64,000 nucleotides of DNA, from contig NC_037596.1 in assembly GCF_003073045.1 (NCBI RefSeq), forward strand, positions 11,157,950 to 11,221,949, in the 5' to 3' direction. Every line of letters begins with the position of its first letter. Position 1 is the stretch's first letter. This document shows positions 42,708-54,845 of the stretch, piece after piece. Origin of the DNA: Pomacea canaliculata (Eukaryota > Mollusca > Gastropoda > Architaenioglossa > Ampullariidae). A program made the position numbers and the translations under genes. The notes under the pieces were generated by a model that was not told the origin of the DNA, searched no databases, and was given only the letters and a program-made list of their open reading frames with translations.

Positions 42708-44481
42708 CTGGTCCAGTTTCTTCAACGGCCATAGCGCTCTTGGCATCTGCAATGTACACATAAATACGAATATTAATTATAGTATAAGACAGATACATAT
42801 TATTGAAAATAAAATGCTACAGGAGTTTACATGAGTTGTCTTTATGCTCAGTCCACTAATACACACAGTAATAGGTGCAAAGGCAGGAAAAGTCAAGGTT
42901 ACAAGAAATCTTTACCCGGTATTCTGTGCTTTTTGCACCGGGTATAAAAAAAAAAATCAGAAAAATACAAAGGACGAAATCAATACGACCGGTCTTAAAA
43001 TGTGTTGAAAATTCTGCTCAAAAATTTATTTTTCAACAAAGTTTCTTGTAGTGTGAATAATCAATTAAAAAAAATTAATATAATCTGGAAAACTCACAGA
43101 AATCTGATAGTAACTCGAGTAACTAGGTGCATACGACATTTTGCGTTAAACACAGAGACAATCAATTTTCTCAGCTAACTCACCTTCGATGAGCTTGTCC
43201 CTTGATGTAATCTGTATGATGCTTCCAAAAGTTTAAATCTCCGAAAACTGCGTCCTTTTTTTCTCGACTTTTCTTACTTACTTCCTGTTTCAAACGAATG
43301 TGTAGAAGAAGAGATTTAGGAAGACTGCCACAAAAAATACCTATGATAGATTAATAATTTGTTTCCTACTCAGCTGGGATTAATTGACTTGAAGCTCACT
43401 TCAGTACTCGGACTTTAAGTAGAGAAACTATATTTCACAATTCAAGGCGAACACAGAATTTCTCAGTAGTCGTTTCAAACATGTCAGCGCTCAACTTCTC
43501 AAATGGGCGTAGGCCTGACCTCCTAAGTTACGTTGAGACTGAAAGGTAGGTACAGGTAGACTGTGCAACAGCGCCGTCTATGATTGAAATGCCTGGGTAG
43601 GCCTGTATAACGGAGGTGACGAAGGAAAAGAGTATTCTTTCCCATTTGTTTAACTCGTTGTAGTCACAGCGACAGAATCAACAGAGCTCGTCAGTACGCT
43701 ATAAATAGATATGACGCTATAAATAGATATGACCGAATGGTGGACGAGGCGCGTTCTGTGAAGTATTAGCAAAACACTTTCTTGTCACTAGTTCAATGGA
43801 GTCAAAGAGGAACAGGCACTTCTCCACTTCTTCAGGGATTTTGTTTTTCGAGTACTTCGGTTTCTTTGGCATTCACAAATCTTTCACAGAATATGGAACG
43901 ATATCCTCCCGGTGCTTTATAATTATATTTTCTTGATAAATAGCAAATAAAGTTCCTCTAAGTGGGTAGAAGAAGCACTTCTAGTCACAAGCATTGAGCC
44001 GTTAACTTTGTGGGGCCGTAATCATCAAGGTGAGTAGTCATCCGAGTAAATCAAGGACAAGCGTGTTGTTTCCCTTGTCGTGGAGTGACAGAAAGATTAT
44101 GTTGATGTTCATTTACCCCTGGGACTGTAATTATAAACCAGTAGCAAATATTCTTTGGAGTAAAAGTAACATCAGTCAAAATCTGTGATACCGGGACAGT
44201 GAGTTGTACCCAGGGAGATAAGACTATTTCCCCGATTTTTTTTCATTTTGTCCACTGGCAAAGAGTTCCTCACCTTGTGACTCTGACCCTTGCTTTGTAG
44301 TTAAGTTCACCAATTTGTGATGTGTGTCACGTGTGATGCACGTGAACTTTTTGAGTAACGTAGGTCACTTCCTGCATCAGCTTATTATTGAATGTTTGTT
44401 CTGTTTCATTACTTTTGATGTTCAGTGTCAGACTACGAGCTAATTAAATCATACACGTTAGGGCTAAACAGCAAGCAGAAA
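42708..44481. other. Divergent intergenic region between F and G
   Basis: This is 1774 bases long, nearly the same as the D/E gap (1794). It holds F's probable non-coding exon (43184 upward) and, on the G side, the block at 44316-44420 shared with E. No other gene was seen. Confidence 0.5.
44316..44420 (+). promoter_or_regulatory. Conserved block upstream of G
   Basis: Counterpart of 33440-33560. It contains the palindromic E-box CACGTG (in GTGTGTCACGTGTGA), CACTTCCTG and a GTTTCATTACTTTTG run. No TATA box is seen. Confidence 0.5.
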
Positions 44482-46743
44482 ATGACCGCGGCCTTTTATT
44501 TTCTACTATTTTTGGTCGTAGCGCTGGTGATTAATTGCTCACAACAAGAATCATGTAAGCTTTTTTTGTTTTATCCTTTATCAAAGGCATTTGTTTTTAA
44601 TCAGATTTTTTTTCAAGTTTGATTCCTTTAATTGCATCTGCCATCTACAAATGTGTGTGATGGATACATTTTTTTATGATGTACTTTTTCTTTGAAAAAA
44701 ATCGAAACAAATTTTACGTTTTTTTTAATATTTAATATGGTATTTTTTCCTAAGCAAAATCAGAACTACTAATATATGCACAACTTTTGTCACAGGTGCA
44801 GTTTTACATTTTTACAACTTAGACAAAAATGTAACATCAGTCTTCGAAGACCAGTTCGCGAAAGTGATATTTGGAATGAATGTGTCGACGACCTGTGATC
44901 CAACGAATCAGTCCTATAAAATAACAGTGAGCACAAGAACGAGCTCTGGTAGTCTGGAATATGATGGAACTATTATCTTCTGGAAAGACATATGCACTGA
45001 CGCAGTACTGACATCCGTGAGATGCATCACCACAGCAGGTCCAGCAGAACTGTACAGAAAAGTAAATCGGTCTCACGTGGCAATTGAGTGGCAGTGGAGT
45101 TTGAGAGATTTCCATACTGGTCAGTTTAGGACTGTGCAGAAGGAATTAAAGCTGAATGTTTCCTGTAAGTAAATCAGATATTTACATTTATTTTAAAGTT
45201 ATTTCACATATTTCCATAATATTATTTTTAAAAAATTGTAGACGAAACCATGTAAGCTCAGAAAAGGAAAACAAATCATTTTCACAAAACTTTATCTTTA
45301 TACGAGAAAAAACTTTTAAAAAGTTGTAATAGTGTGTGTATGTGTTTACAGACCCACCCCGTGTCACGAGTCTTACTGTGGATGGACATGAGGTCACTGG
45401 AAGTCATCTCGTTAGCGAGGGTCAAGAGGTCAACATCTCTTGCACATTCGATAAAGGTTCTCCTCCTCAAAACCTCTTTCTGATGGATGAAAACGGAAGC
45501 AGGTTAAATGCTGTCAACCACCAACAAAGTCTTAATTATCTCCTCATGCTCCAGTGCAAAGAAGATTGGCCCACCATCCTGTGTGCTGGAAACAACTCAC
45601 AAAACAACAAATCTGTGTCTTTCATTGTCAAGTGTAAGTAGCACATATTTTTGGAGAGACAACAAAAATTGTAACCACTGATCTCAAAACAAAGAGCCTC
45701 TGTAGTGTAGCCATTCATATAGTTAAAGAGGAATATGAGAAATACGAAGTGACAGATTAAAATATATAAATCATTCGGTCCATTAATGTTCCAAACCTCC
45801 CGAAGCGCCATTCAGCCACCTAAATCAAAGGAAAAGCCAAAAGATAATTTCAAGCGATTTAAACTGAATAATTTTTTAAAAATGAGAAAAGAAGTTGTTG
45901 TTAACATCTCTTTGTATCTTTGAAGGTGTGTTCAAATTTCTAAAAAAAGGAACTGAAACAGGAAAAGGAACTTACCCATAAATGCGAGCTCATTTATTAG
46001 GGAAGATCAAACGCTGGCGAAAGTGAAAGTTGTGCTTGTTTACATGCTGTACCCTAGACATAGTGAACTTCTTACGGGTCACTAGTCTTTATGACCCTCT
46101 CACTTTTCTGTTACCTTTTTATAAATGATATTCTGACCACGGGAATTCATTTCATTCCAAATATAACTTTACTACCCGACTCTACTGAACAATTATCCCA
46201 ACATCAGAGAGCTGTAATGATTCCTTTTATAAGAGTGCGAGTGATGTGACTAGTTTCTTTCTTAGACTGCCACAATAAAAAACTTAGTGCATACATAATT
46301 CACCGGAACTATATCCAGGAATTATTAAAGATTTTACTAACACATTTAAATGATAAATAATAAATGCCGATAACTTCTTAGGAAATATGTTATTCTTAAA
46401 AGTCAATTTTATATTGTTTTAATTCTTTCAGGTCCCCCTCAGTTTATTTCCAAGTCTCCAAGTGTAGTGGATGGCGCAACATTTGTCAGCTGGATATTTA
46501 GCATCAAGACACACACGAGACAAATGCACAAATGTTTCCTGACCTCAACAATGTTTGGTGAAAATTCAAACACAGCAGAAAAGTGCATCCTGACTGGAGA
46601 CCCACCTCGCCTGCTGCTCGTTATTGATGTTGAGAAGAAAAAAAGCGCCAAGGGGGGCAATTGGGCACTAATTCTACAAAATGAAATAGGTTCTTCAGAT
46701 ATGTTATACTTCAGCATGCCCTCTTCTGATATTACACCCTCAA
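44482..46743 (+). CDS. Three-Ig-module extracellular protein, gene G
   Basis: Four exons are clear: 44482-44554, 44796-45164, 45352-45633 and 46432-46743; the 3' end is unresolved. The signal peptide is MTAAFYFLLFLVVALVI. Each later exon is one module with phase-1 introns on both sides. Module 1 has Cys residues around STTCDPTNQSYKI, WKDICTD and VRCIT, then VEIEW-like AIEWQW. Module 2 is a typical Ig fold: PPRVTSLTVDGH, EGQEVNISCTFDKGSPP, LMLQCKEDWP, then a closing VKC. Module 3 has WIFSIKTH, KCFLTS, KCILTGDPPRLLLV and WALILQNE. Exon 4 ends in phase 1, so at least one more exon follows; 48604-48692 is a candidate, with a hydrophobic end. The protein is secreted or GPI-anchored, by inference. 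The family is not recognised; snail VIgL-type recognition proteins are the nearest idea. Confidence 0.82.
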
Positions 46744-48750
46744 GTAAGTATTGGTTAGAAAAATTAAAGTAAAATTTTATGTAGAAGTCTCAGTAATTTA
46801 CGATATCAGGAGTTTGGATAGGTAAATATTAATATGGTACCCCAAACCTTTAATTAGTCTATAATTAATTTTTTGTAAGCGTTGCTTATACCCTTTCCAA
46901 TTTTGCTTCACTACCTATTCAATAGAAGAGGGTAATAGTTGAAAAACGGGTAAGTGAAGGATACAGTTAGAACAAAGTCAATGAAGTTTTATACAATAAG
47001 GAGAAATATATACAATAAAAAAATGTTTCTCTATAAATAAAGGGGACTGCATTATGGTTGTATTATACTGTATATGTAAGCTCATCAGCGTTGGCTAGTC
47101 CGATGATAATCATTCGCGACACTTTAGGTAAAGCCTATATAATTGTATATATCTATACCCGGCCTACGTGTTGTTGGAGAGTTTGCATATTTCCATGCAA
47201 AAAGTGTGTGCAACCTCAGAGGTTAAAAGCCACATCCTGACTGCAGCGCGAACGAGCTAGAAACTCTCGTGATTTCATATTTAACATTTCATTTACAAAA
47301 AAATGTAATGACAAGATTATAAGTCGACCGAGGATCATGCAGTTTTCGGGGAAGTCACCTGGCGCAACTCAACTGTGAAAGGTGAGCACATACACTTGTG
47401 AATGTTTTATAAACAAATAACACATAAATTATTCATGTGTGTCTTCATCTATCCACCAACGCTTCAACGCACAGGCAAAGACAGCTACAGGAGAGTTGAG
47501 AGAAATGAATAATTCACATTTAAGCTTTCACAGTCCAAAATTTTATAAAACATTTAACAATTCGTGAGCTAAGGAGATCTGTAATAAGCTATATATTTTT
47601 TCCTCTCTGCCAAGGTTGTGATCTTCTTCGTGAATTGCCATCAGCAAAACCATGTCAATGAAGGTATCTCTAAATTATATCATGTTGCTGAATGAATGGG
47701 TGAGCATTCGGGGCATTGTGAGTCTTTTAGAGAAAAATTATGAACATTGGTAATCTACCACCGCTACCAATAAATTTGTTTAAAATACAACTGAGTTATA
47801 AAATTATTTCAACGTTTTCTAAATTATGAAGCATAAGGTAAACTATGTAACATGAAGGCTATGATAATGATTATTTTCTAAACGTCACATGCAAGGGACA
47901 TAATAGATTTCTCTTAGGTGGTTACCTCCCATGTAACGAGTCACTTCAGGGTTGACTGCTTCAATAGCTGTACTTAACAGCTATAGGAGGTCAAGAAGGT
48001 AACTAGTTACAATAGTAGTGCTTTGTTAATTAAATAATTGTTTGTCCTGTTCATTTATGCTATCACAGTTGGCACAGTGAGCATTCTAATGCTTTAACTT
48101 GATGATACTTTGTCTTAACATAATTTTGTGGATGCATGATACCTTGTCAAATCAGTCTTTAGTTATGTAAACCAACACAAAGCACACGTGTATACACCTA
48201 CAGACACACATACATTTAAACCATTACATGTTCGCCACACACACATTAACATGATGTGGAAAACAAAGACACAAGTCTATCTCTTCAGGCTTAAGCCCTT
48301 GTATGAATAGAACAGTTGGTGTGCGTCACTCGTATGACTAGACTATAATATGTAATTGTTAACAATTCACCGGGATCCCAAGACCTCACTGCAATTGTAA
48401 GTGTTGAGTAAAAATAATTTAAACGTAATGATAATGGTTGTATTAAATATAAGCTTATTTGGCATGATTGCTTTTAAAAGAATTTACTCGATGTCTGTGC
48501 AGCAGCTTTTAAAACATATATATTGTGCTTTTCACAGAAATCAGTGTAGACATAGCACAGAGGGAAATGCGTTTTTGAATTGTTGCTGCTGTTTTTTTTT
48601 AAGCTCTCTTATTGTTCTCTCTGTGCCTGAGAGTACGATTATATGTACTTGCATATTTTTGTGCAAGTGTTTTATTGCTTAATGGTCGTTAAGTGAAATA
48701 TTTATACACTGCACGTAATCGTGTTAAAAACGTTTTCATTTATTTCTACA
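46744..48750. other. Region between G exon 4 and H
   Basis: It should contain the 3' end of G. Candidate terminal exon 48604-48692 follows a polypyrimidine-AAG acceptor and, in the phase set by exon 4, encodes a hydrophobic end (TLLLFSLCL...SVLLLNGR) to a stop. Bases 48035-48181 are repeated at 50132-50309 in intron 2 of H. No other gene was seen. Confidence 0.35.
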
Positions 48751-48808
48751 GATGCCGAAATTGTCTTCAAAATAAAAACTTTTAGCAAAGCAGCGTCAGC
48801 ACCCAGAT

Positions 48809-51800
48809 ATGAAACATATCCTAATTTTGATGTTGCTTCTATTGGAAACGACCGCAATACATGGTATGTCCGTAAAAAAAGTAGTTAAGAGCATGTGTCG
48901 ATAAGGATTTTAGCTCCTCCACTTTAAGATCACTTGAATAAATATTTTTATCTTTGATTTATTCTGAATTCTACTCCTACATTAAGTAGTGAATAAATCT
49001 GACCGGATAACAAGACCACATCATTTTTTAAAGGATATATACAACGTACGCTTAAGTTAACACTGCCCTCTGGTTAATGTATTCGAACAGGTATCAATTA
49101 CTATAATTGTATTTAATCAAACTATCTACTAACTGTTTAAGGTATGCTAAATACAACTCATCAATCTAAATTAACTATTAAAAGGGGAGACAATACCACT
49201 AAACTATTTCTTAATTATGTAACCGAGTGTTGCGTGGTGAGGGGAGTAGAACAGTGACCACAACAGTCCAGCACTCAAACCAGAAAGGCAGGAGCCTGTC
49301 AACAGTTACACAATTCTTTTAATGACAATAGATCTACAGTCACGGCTGCGTCGCTTGTCTCGCGTCTTCTCTTCGGAGTTTTCTCCCCTGTCCTTACGTC
49401 TCAGCTCTGCCCTTATATACCTCGCGGGTGTGTCACTTTTCGCGCTCTTTTGCATCAGCATTGTTTTCGCGCTCTTTTGTATCAGCATACTTTTCGCGCT
49501 CTTTCACAAGCGTACCTTTACTTACTGGCATGCATCAGCAGATCTATCTAACAAGCGCTGGACTACCGGCCCTCTACAATTAGAACAGACATTCATAAAA
49601 ACACATAAACATATTTTATATAACTTGCAGATGAAGAATCCAGCTGTGAAGTGATTTCCGGTGAAACCTGCTTTTATCAAATAACAGGCAGAATCAAAGG
49701 AAAAATCTTTGAGCAGAAGAGACCATTTTATCTCTTTTACAACTCCACAACGGGAAGTAAAGGCAAGCTTATTATTTTTCATTTAGTATGTATTTTAACA
49801 ATTAAATAATTAAAAAGAAGACATTTTATAGATTTGTATTAACATTTATTTGTACCAATGGGAAAGGGTTTATGACATGCATAGATAATAAAATATTAGT
49901 AGAGTATATAATGACTTATGTTACTAGATATAAATAAGAAAAAACTTGAAATCCCACACAATATAATTAGCATGTATTGTCTTTCTCTGTCCACAGCAGA
50001 CTTTGTTTAAACCTCCAATAAGTGATAAACTAAACAAAATACGCTCACACCACACGTTCAGTGACGCTTACACTCAACATCACCTCCAGCGACAATGATT
50101 GGTGCTATGATAAAAAGCTGGATTTATATATTAATTGTTTGTCCTGTTCATTTATGTCACAGTTGGCAAAAAAAAACCTTGGTGGAATCACTTTAAATAT
50201 GCACAGTGAGCATTCTAATGCTTTAACTTGATGATATTTTGTCTTAACATAATTTTGTGAATGCATGATACCTTGTCAAATCAGTCTTTAGTTATGTAAA
50301 CCAACACAAGTTTGAGCATGGAAATGCAAAATTAAAGGTTTTGTTTGTAAACTGTTGCAGATACTGCCGCAATGTTTATGTATGCCAATACGTATCACTG
50401 CGAAGAAGCAAGAGGGTTTATTTGCGATACACAATATTTCAACGACACTTTTTCTATCAGCGTGAATAGATTAGAAAATCCTCCCAGTGCACTGCCATGT
50501 ACAGACGGAAACTTTATTTTTTCCGCTGACGGAGAGAAGGACATCTCCTGTAAGCCTATACAGAGTAAGTCGTTTCGGATGGCTTTCTTTATTCTAGATG
50601 TTATGTGATGACAGCTTATTTGTATAAAATATTGTAAATCTCCAAATGTACATAGGCTGTTAAGAAAAAAGATGTTCGAGCCTACACTGTGAGTGGTTGT
50701 TTCCCTCGTCGCAACGACGTTTGCATGCCTTTACTGACTGTCATACCCACGGTGTCATATTGGGATTTAGCTTACTAAACAAGTATCTTTAATCTAAAAT
50801 CCCGATATGAAATGCCGACCTTATATCATTTACATTGCCGTTAGCGAGAAATTCTTTTTTCGTATAGCTTGCAATCACAATTTTGTCTTTCAAGCTTAAA
50901 GGTATTCATTATCGGGAAAGTAGGTTATACTAATTTTTCTCCTGCCTTTTTAAAATTTACAGTAGCGACAGTTCATAACACAACAGTATCTTTTTCACCC
51001 ATCTCCCCAAGTTCGCATGTCTCAGTAAAGGTAGCTGAGTGGCTAATAAGCTAACCCCATCTTCCGTTTTAACCATCGACGAGTGTGAGCTGCTCATGCA
51101 CGATGTAACTTGCGAAATACCCTCATTGCAGTTAACTGTAGTCAGTTCTATTTGACAGAAAGTGCACACGGGGAGGGGCTTGTATTTGTGTCACCAGGGT
51201 AATTCTCTTGGTTTCCACATTCTTTGGCACATAGCAAAAGGACCTTTGCTCTTTCTTCCCCATTCTGCCTTAACAGCTCAGCTGGGGACGTTTGAAACTC
51301 CTGGTGTCTTCCGTCCCTTCAGAAAGCTTGCAAAGTTCTCTCGAACTCGTTCCATAACACTCGTAGGCATAAATACTGTGTAGTTCTAGTCTAGCTGCTT
51401 TGAACGATGTTTATCTGCTATCAACTGGAAATTGTACAGGTCATTTTAATATTCACACTTTTGGTTGATGAAAGTCACATGACCGTTCAGAATAAGTGTA
51501 AAGTCTCTCAGCTCCCATTATCTCTTAAAATTACTAGAAGATGATTTTTAAGCAAGGTTTAAGAAATGGTTCTTATTGATTACAAAATATGCCTCTAGGT
51601 CTGTGAAAAAGTATCTTTTACAAAAAATTGAATTAAAAAAATTTTAATGTTAATCTGTGTGTGTGTGTGTGTGCGTGCATGTGCATGTGTATTTGTGTGT
51701 TTTAGACAAATGGAATTGTGAAAGTGATTCGGCTAATTGTATCGCTGCTAGTGTTGTTGGCGTCATAGGTTGGGTCATCGTACTATTATTCCTCGTGAAA

Positions 51801-53383
51801 GACATCTGGGTCCTTTTACGATTTATTCAAAAAAGGTAAGTTCTGTCTTTTAAGCCATCCAATTATCTACATGCGAAGTTAAATATTATCTAAATATTTT
51901 TTAGCTGATTTAGCAAAACAGACTCAAGAAAACAATGAATACAAGACATAAAGTAATATGGAGAGTTTTGTGACTAGCAGCGATTATTTTTTTATTTATA
52001 TCTGCAAGAATCAAGAACATTAAACATTAATGACGAGTAGTCATAATTAATACTTCTTCCTTGTCTTGAACTAGACATCAGACACTTTCATTTTAGATGT
52101 CCTTTGTAGTCTTGCTAAATTTTAATGGACATTTAGGTCATGCACACACTGGCTAGCAATTCCAAGGTGTAGGTATCTGTGTTTTTTCAGGTTCCCAGTC
52201 ACTTAATCCCCAGACACTTCATCCCCGACACTTCATCCCCGACACTTCATCCCCTAGACTTTTAATCCCCAGACACTTCATCCCCAGACACTTAATCCCT
52301 AAACTAAATCCTTAACTATAAAAATTATGAAGTCAGCGAAAAATTTAATTGAAATTCTATTTCAAATCATGCTATTAACTTCAACGTCATTTGAACATCT
52401 ACAACATTAGTTAAAGTTCATATAAGCTAGTAAATTTTATGTTCTTCAACAATATAATATGAAAATTGTTCTTGAGTGTCGGGGATGAAGTGTCGGGGAT
52501 GAAATGTCTGGGGATGAAATGTCTGGGGATTAAAAGTCTAGGGGATGAAGTGTCGGGGATGAAGTGTCGGGGATGAAGTGTCTGGGGATTAAGTGACTGG
52601 ACACCGTTTTTTCAGACATGTGTAATAAAGTGCCTTTCCTTTTGCTTCGCCTTTAATTGTTATACACACGCAATAGTGAATAAATAAAAGGGAACAACAA
52701 CGATTAAGTAATTTTTCTTTAGTAAGATTGTTTAAGTACTGTTACGGTCTCTCTTCAAATGTTGGACACACACAGATTCAATGCTCGTTTCATGAGCAGT
52801 CTAGAAAACGCCTTTTGATACTTTTATTAACCTTGAGTTTTATTCTGTACACACCTGTCAATTTTTTTAAATCATGGTTACAAAAGAAAAGAAAATTGAA
52901 AAAAGATGTAATTGAATGATACATAACAAGATTAATTTTTACACAAATAAGTGTGCTGCCGATATTCTACACTGTTTTTTTATCAAACTCATTTCTCTCT
53001 TAAGTGTATCCTAATGGGCCGCTTATTAGCCATTTAGAAAAATAAAAAAATGCCCATTAACATATCAAAATTTTCATTCTCAGAAGGCATCACAGATGAA
53101 AGAAAAACATTTACTTCTCATTTTTGTTATGGCGGTGTCAGTATTATTTATATTATGTTTCGTTCGAGCACTAGAGAAATCTGCTCTGTGACGATTATTA
53201 ACTTGTAGCAGAGATTCCTACCGATTAACATGATTCTGATTGTTTTGAACAAGTCTCTTTGAAGCAAAAGTTGAACGTTTGTAAGTTTTTTTCCTCATCT
53301 AATCTAGGAAAAAAGTAAAAGAAGAGGAACTCCTTCTCCAACCAGCGGTTCTTCATACTGGGATGCGTAAGCAGAGGTGTTGA
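48809..53383 (+). CDS. Small type I membrane protein with six-Cys ectodomain, gene H
   Basis: Five exons: 48809-48863, 49631-49756, 50361-50564, 51706-51835 and 53308-53383, giving 196 residues with consistent phases. The signal peptide is MKHILILMLLLLETTAIH. The ectodomain has CEVISGETC, then YHCEEARGFIC, LPC and ISC as in D and F, plus an extra Cys pair next to the membrane (NCESDSANC). The transmembrane helix is IAASVVGVIGWVIVLLFLV. The tail is short and carries an acidic di-leucine motif (EEELLLQP), then ends MRKQRC. Exon 1 follows an acceptor at 48750, so a non-coding first exon lies upstream, and a short upstream ORF (MPKLSSK) precedes the start. Exon 2 could instead end six bases later at a GC donor. 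Unlike D and F it is on the plus strand. A solo LTR sits in intron 1. Confidence 0.8.
49228..49578 (-). mobile_element. Solo-LTR-like fossil in intron 1 of H
   Basis: A block of about 350 bases starts TGTTGCG and ends CCCTCTACA, so on the minus strand it runs TG...CA. It contains TATATAAGG (49411-49419, minus) and an ATTAAAAG polyadenylation-like segment near 49314-49321, in LTR order. It resembles the LTR-like part at 11.2-11.41 kb in layout. A clear target-site duplication was not found. No internal coding region is present. Confidence 0.5.
52190..52605. mobile_element. Foldback/MITE element with 9-bp target-site duplication
   Basis: The left arm (52190-52310) and right arm (about 52474-52605) are near-perfect inverted repeats made of repeated CCAGACACTTCATCCCC-type phrases, with a short AT-rich centre and no gene. 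The same GTTTTTTCA occurs directly outside each end (52181-52189 and 52606-52614), giving a 9-bp target-site duplication. Ends are GGTTCCCAGTCAC and GGTGTCCAGTCAC. The 9-bp duplication is typical of Mutator-like elements, but the family is inferred. It lies in the last intron of H. Confidence 0.85.
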
Positions 53384-54528
53384 GAACATCACTTGTTAAA
53401 TCATCATTTTTTCAGAAGAATTCATACCAAAAGAGATTTGCTTCCGACCAATTTTGACCAACAACGGCTTTTACTGATTTCCCTTTTGTCCAGCACGGGT
53501 TAGTTCATAAAAAATTCCCATTGTTATAGACTACAACTGCATAAAAGAAAAAAGTAAGACTACAGATATATTGTCTGGCGAGTGTGTGCAAAGTCCTATT
53601 TTTTTTCTTGTACATAAATAAAAAGGTTAAAAGGCTACACATTCACATACCTTTTACTCCCCTTTCTCACTTACTTAACCCTTGTACACATTTTTTCTTT
53701 ATCTTTTCCCTCCATATATACACATTTATCTCCCCATATACACACACCAATATCGTTTTAACCGTTTTCTCTTGACTTTGACTTCACTAGTGGCCAACAA
53801 ATTAACAGTTTCAGTGTAAAATAACACTTAGTTTCCACAACAAAAAGCCCAAACTGCCTAATTACTAACTCTTTAGTGCTATTAGTGCTACTGTATAGTT
53901 TATTGAGAACGTGAGGTCCTTCTTTCAATGTCTTGAAATTTTCTCTCTTACTTACACAAACAGGACATTTACATAAAAACAAGCCTTTTATCTTGCTATG
54001 TGGGCAGAAGGAACAAATGGGGTCTACTGAAGATTGTGGGAAAAGGCTTGCATGACTGCTTTTTCTGATACTTTCAATCTTCTTTACAGCTCTTAAACTA
54101 CTCTATAGTTCAAACTGCAAACTTTTTTGAAGATCAGCTTACCTTTCTTGACAACAGGTATCCCTAAATTTACTTTTAAATTTCATCAGAAGTAATTTCT
54201 TATCGTCAACTTGTTCAGTTATCTACACATAGCCAAACCATGCGATCTGTAGGCGTGTCTTGTGCTGCTGGGCTGGTCAGTTGGAGTGTTTGTCACAGAC
54301 CTAGTCGGAGAGGTAGGACTAAGCGCACGCGCACGGACGAAAGGGCGTGAAAGATGGAGGTTTCCGGAATGCGTGTCTCTATGATGTTAAAAAAAAAAGA
54401 AAAGAAAAAGAAAAGGTGTGACGGGAGAGGGAGAGAGCAGTTAGCCAGGAGAGATTGGGGTAGCAAGCGAAAGGACGAGAAGACGTGAAACTGGACGTTT
54501 GATGGTGAGTGGAAAATATTGTTTTCGG
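53384..54528. other. Downstream of H, no gene seen
   Basis: AT-rich sequence with the 3' UTR of H presumably at its start. From 54240 the composition becomes GC-richer with a purine run near 54390-54420. No splice-consistent exon was found. Confidence 0.45.
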
Positions 54529-54845
54529 GAAGTAAAAAGACATTGCCAAGACAGTGAGCTTAACTGATGTATAGAGAACCTAAGGAACACTTTGGAGTTT
54601 GCGATTGTGTCTTTTGAAGTGAAGAGCCATTGCCGAGACAGTGTGCTTTATATAAGGAGTTTCTTGCATTTTGTGTATGTGTGTTTCGAAGTGGAGAGCC
54701 ACTGCCGAGACAGTGTGCTTTACTGGTTGATTAGGAGTTTCTTGCATTTTGTGTATGTGTGTTTCGAAGTGGAGAGCCATTGCCGAGACAGTGTTATTTA
54801 ATAATGTATAGAGATTCAGTGCATTTTGTGGATGTGTTTAGTAAA
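54529..54845. repeat. Imperfect tandem repeat, four copies
   Basis: Units start at about 54529, 54616, 54688 and 54766, 72-87 bases apart, each beginning GAAGTGGAGAGCCATTGCCG-like and containing ACAGTGTGCTTTA. The two middle units also share a TTTCTTGCATTTTGTGTATGTG segment. Open frames over it repeat accordingly and are not taken as genes. Confidence 0.85.

Noticed and set aside
48401-48682. 93-residue open frame with hydrophobic stretches
   Set aside because: It starts in non-conserved sequence and has no splice or paralogue support; only the phase-compatible 3' part was kept as a candidate exon of G.
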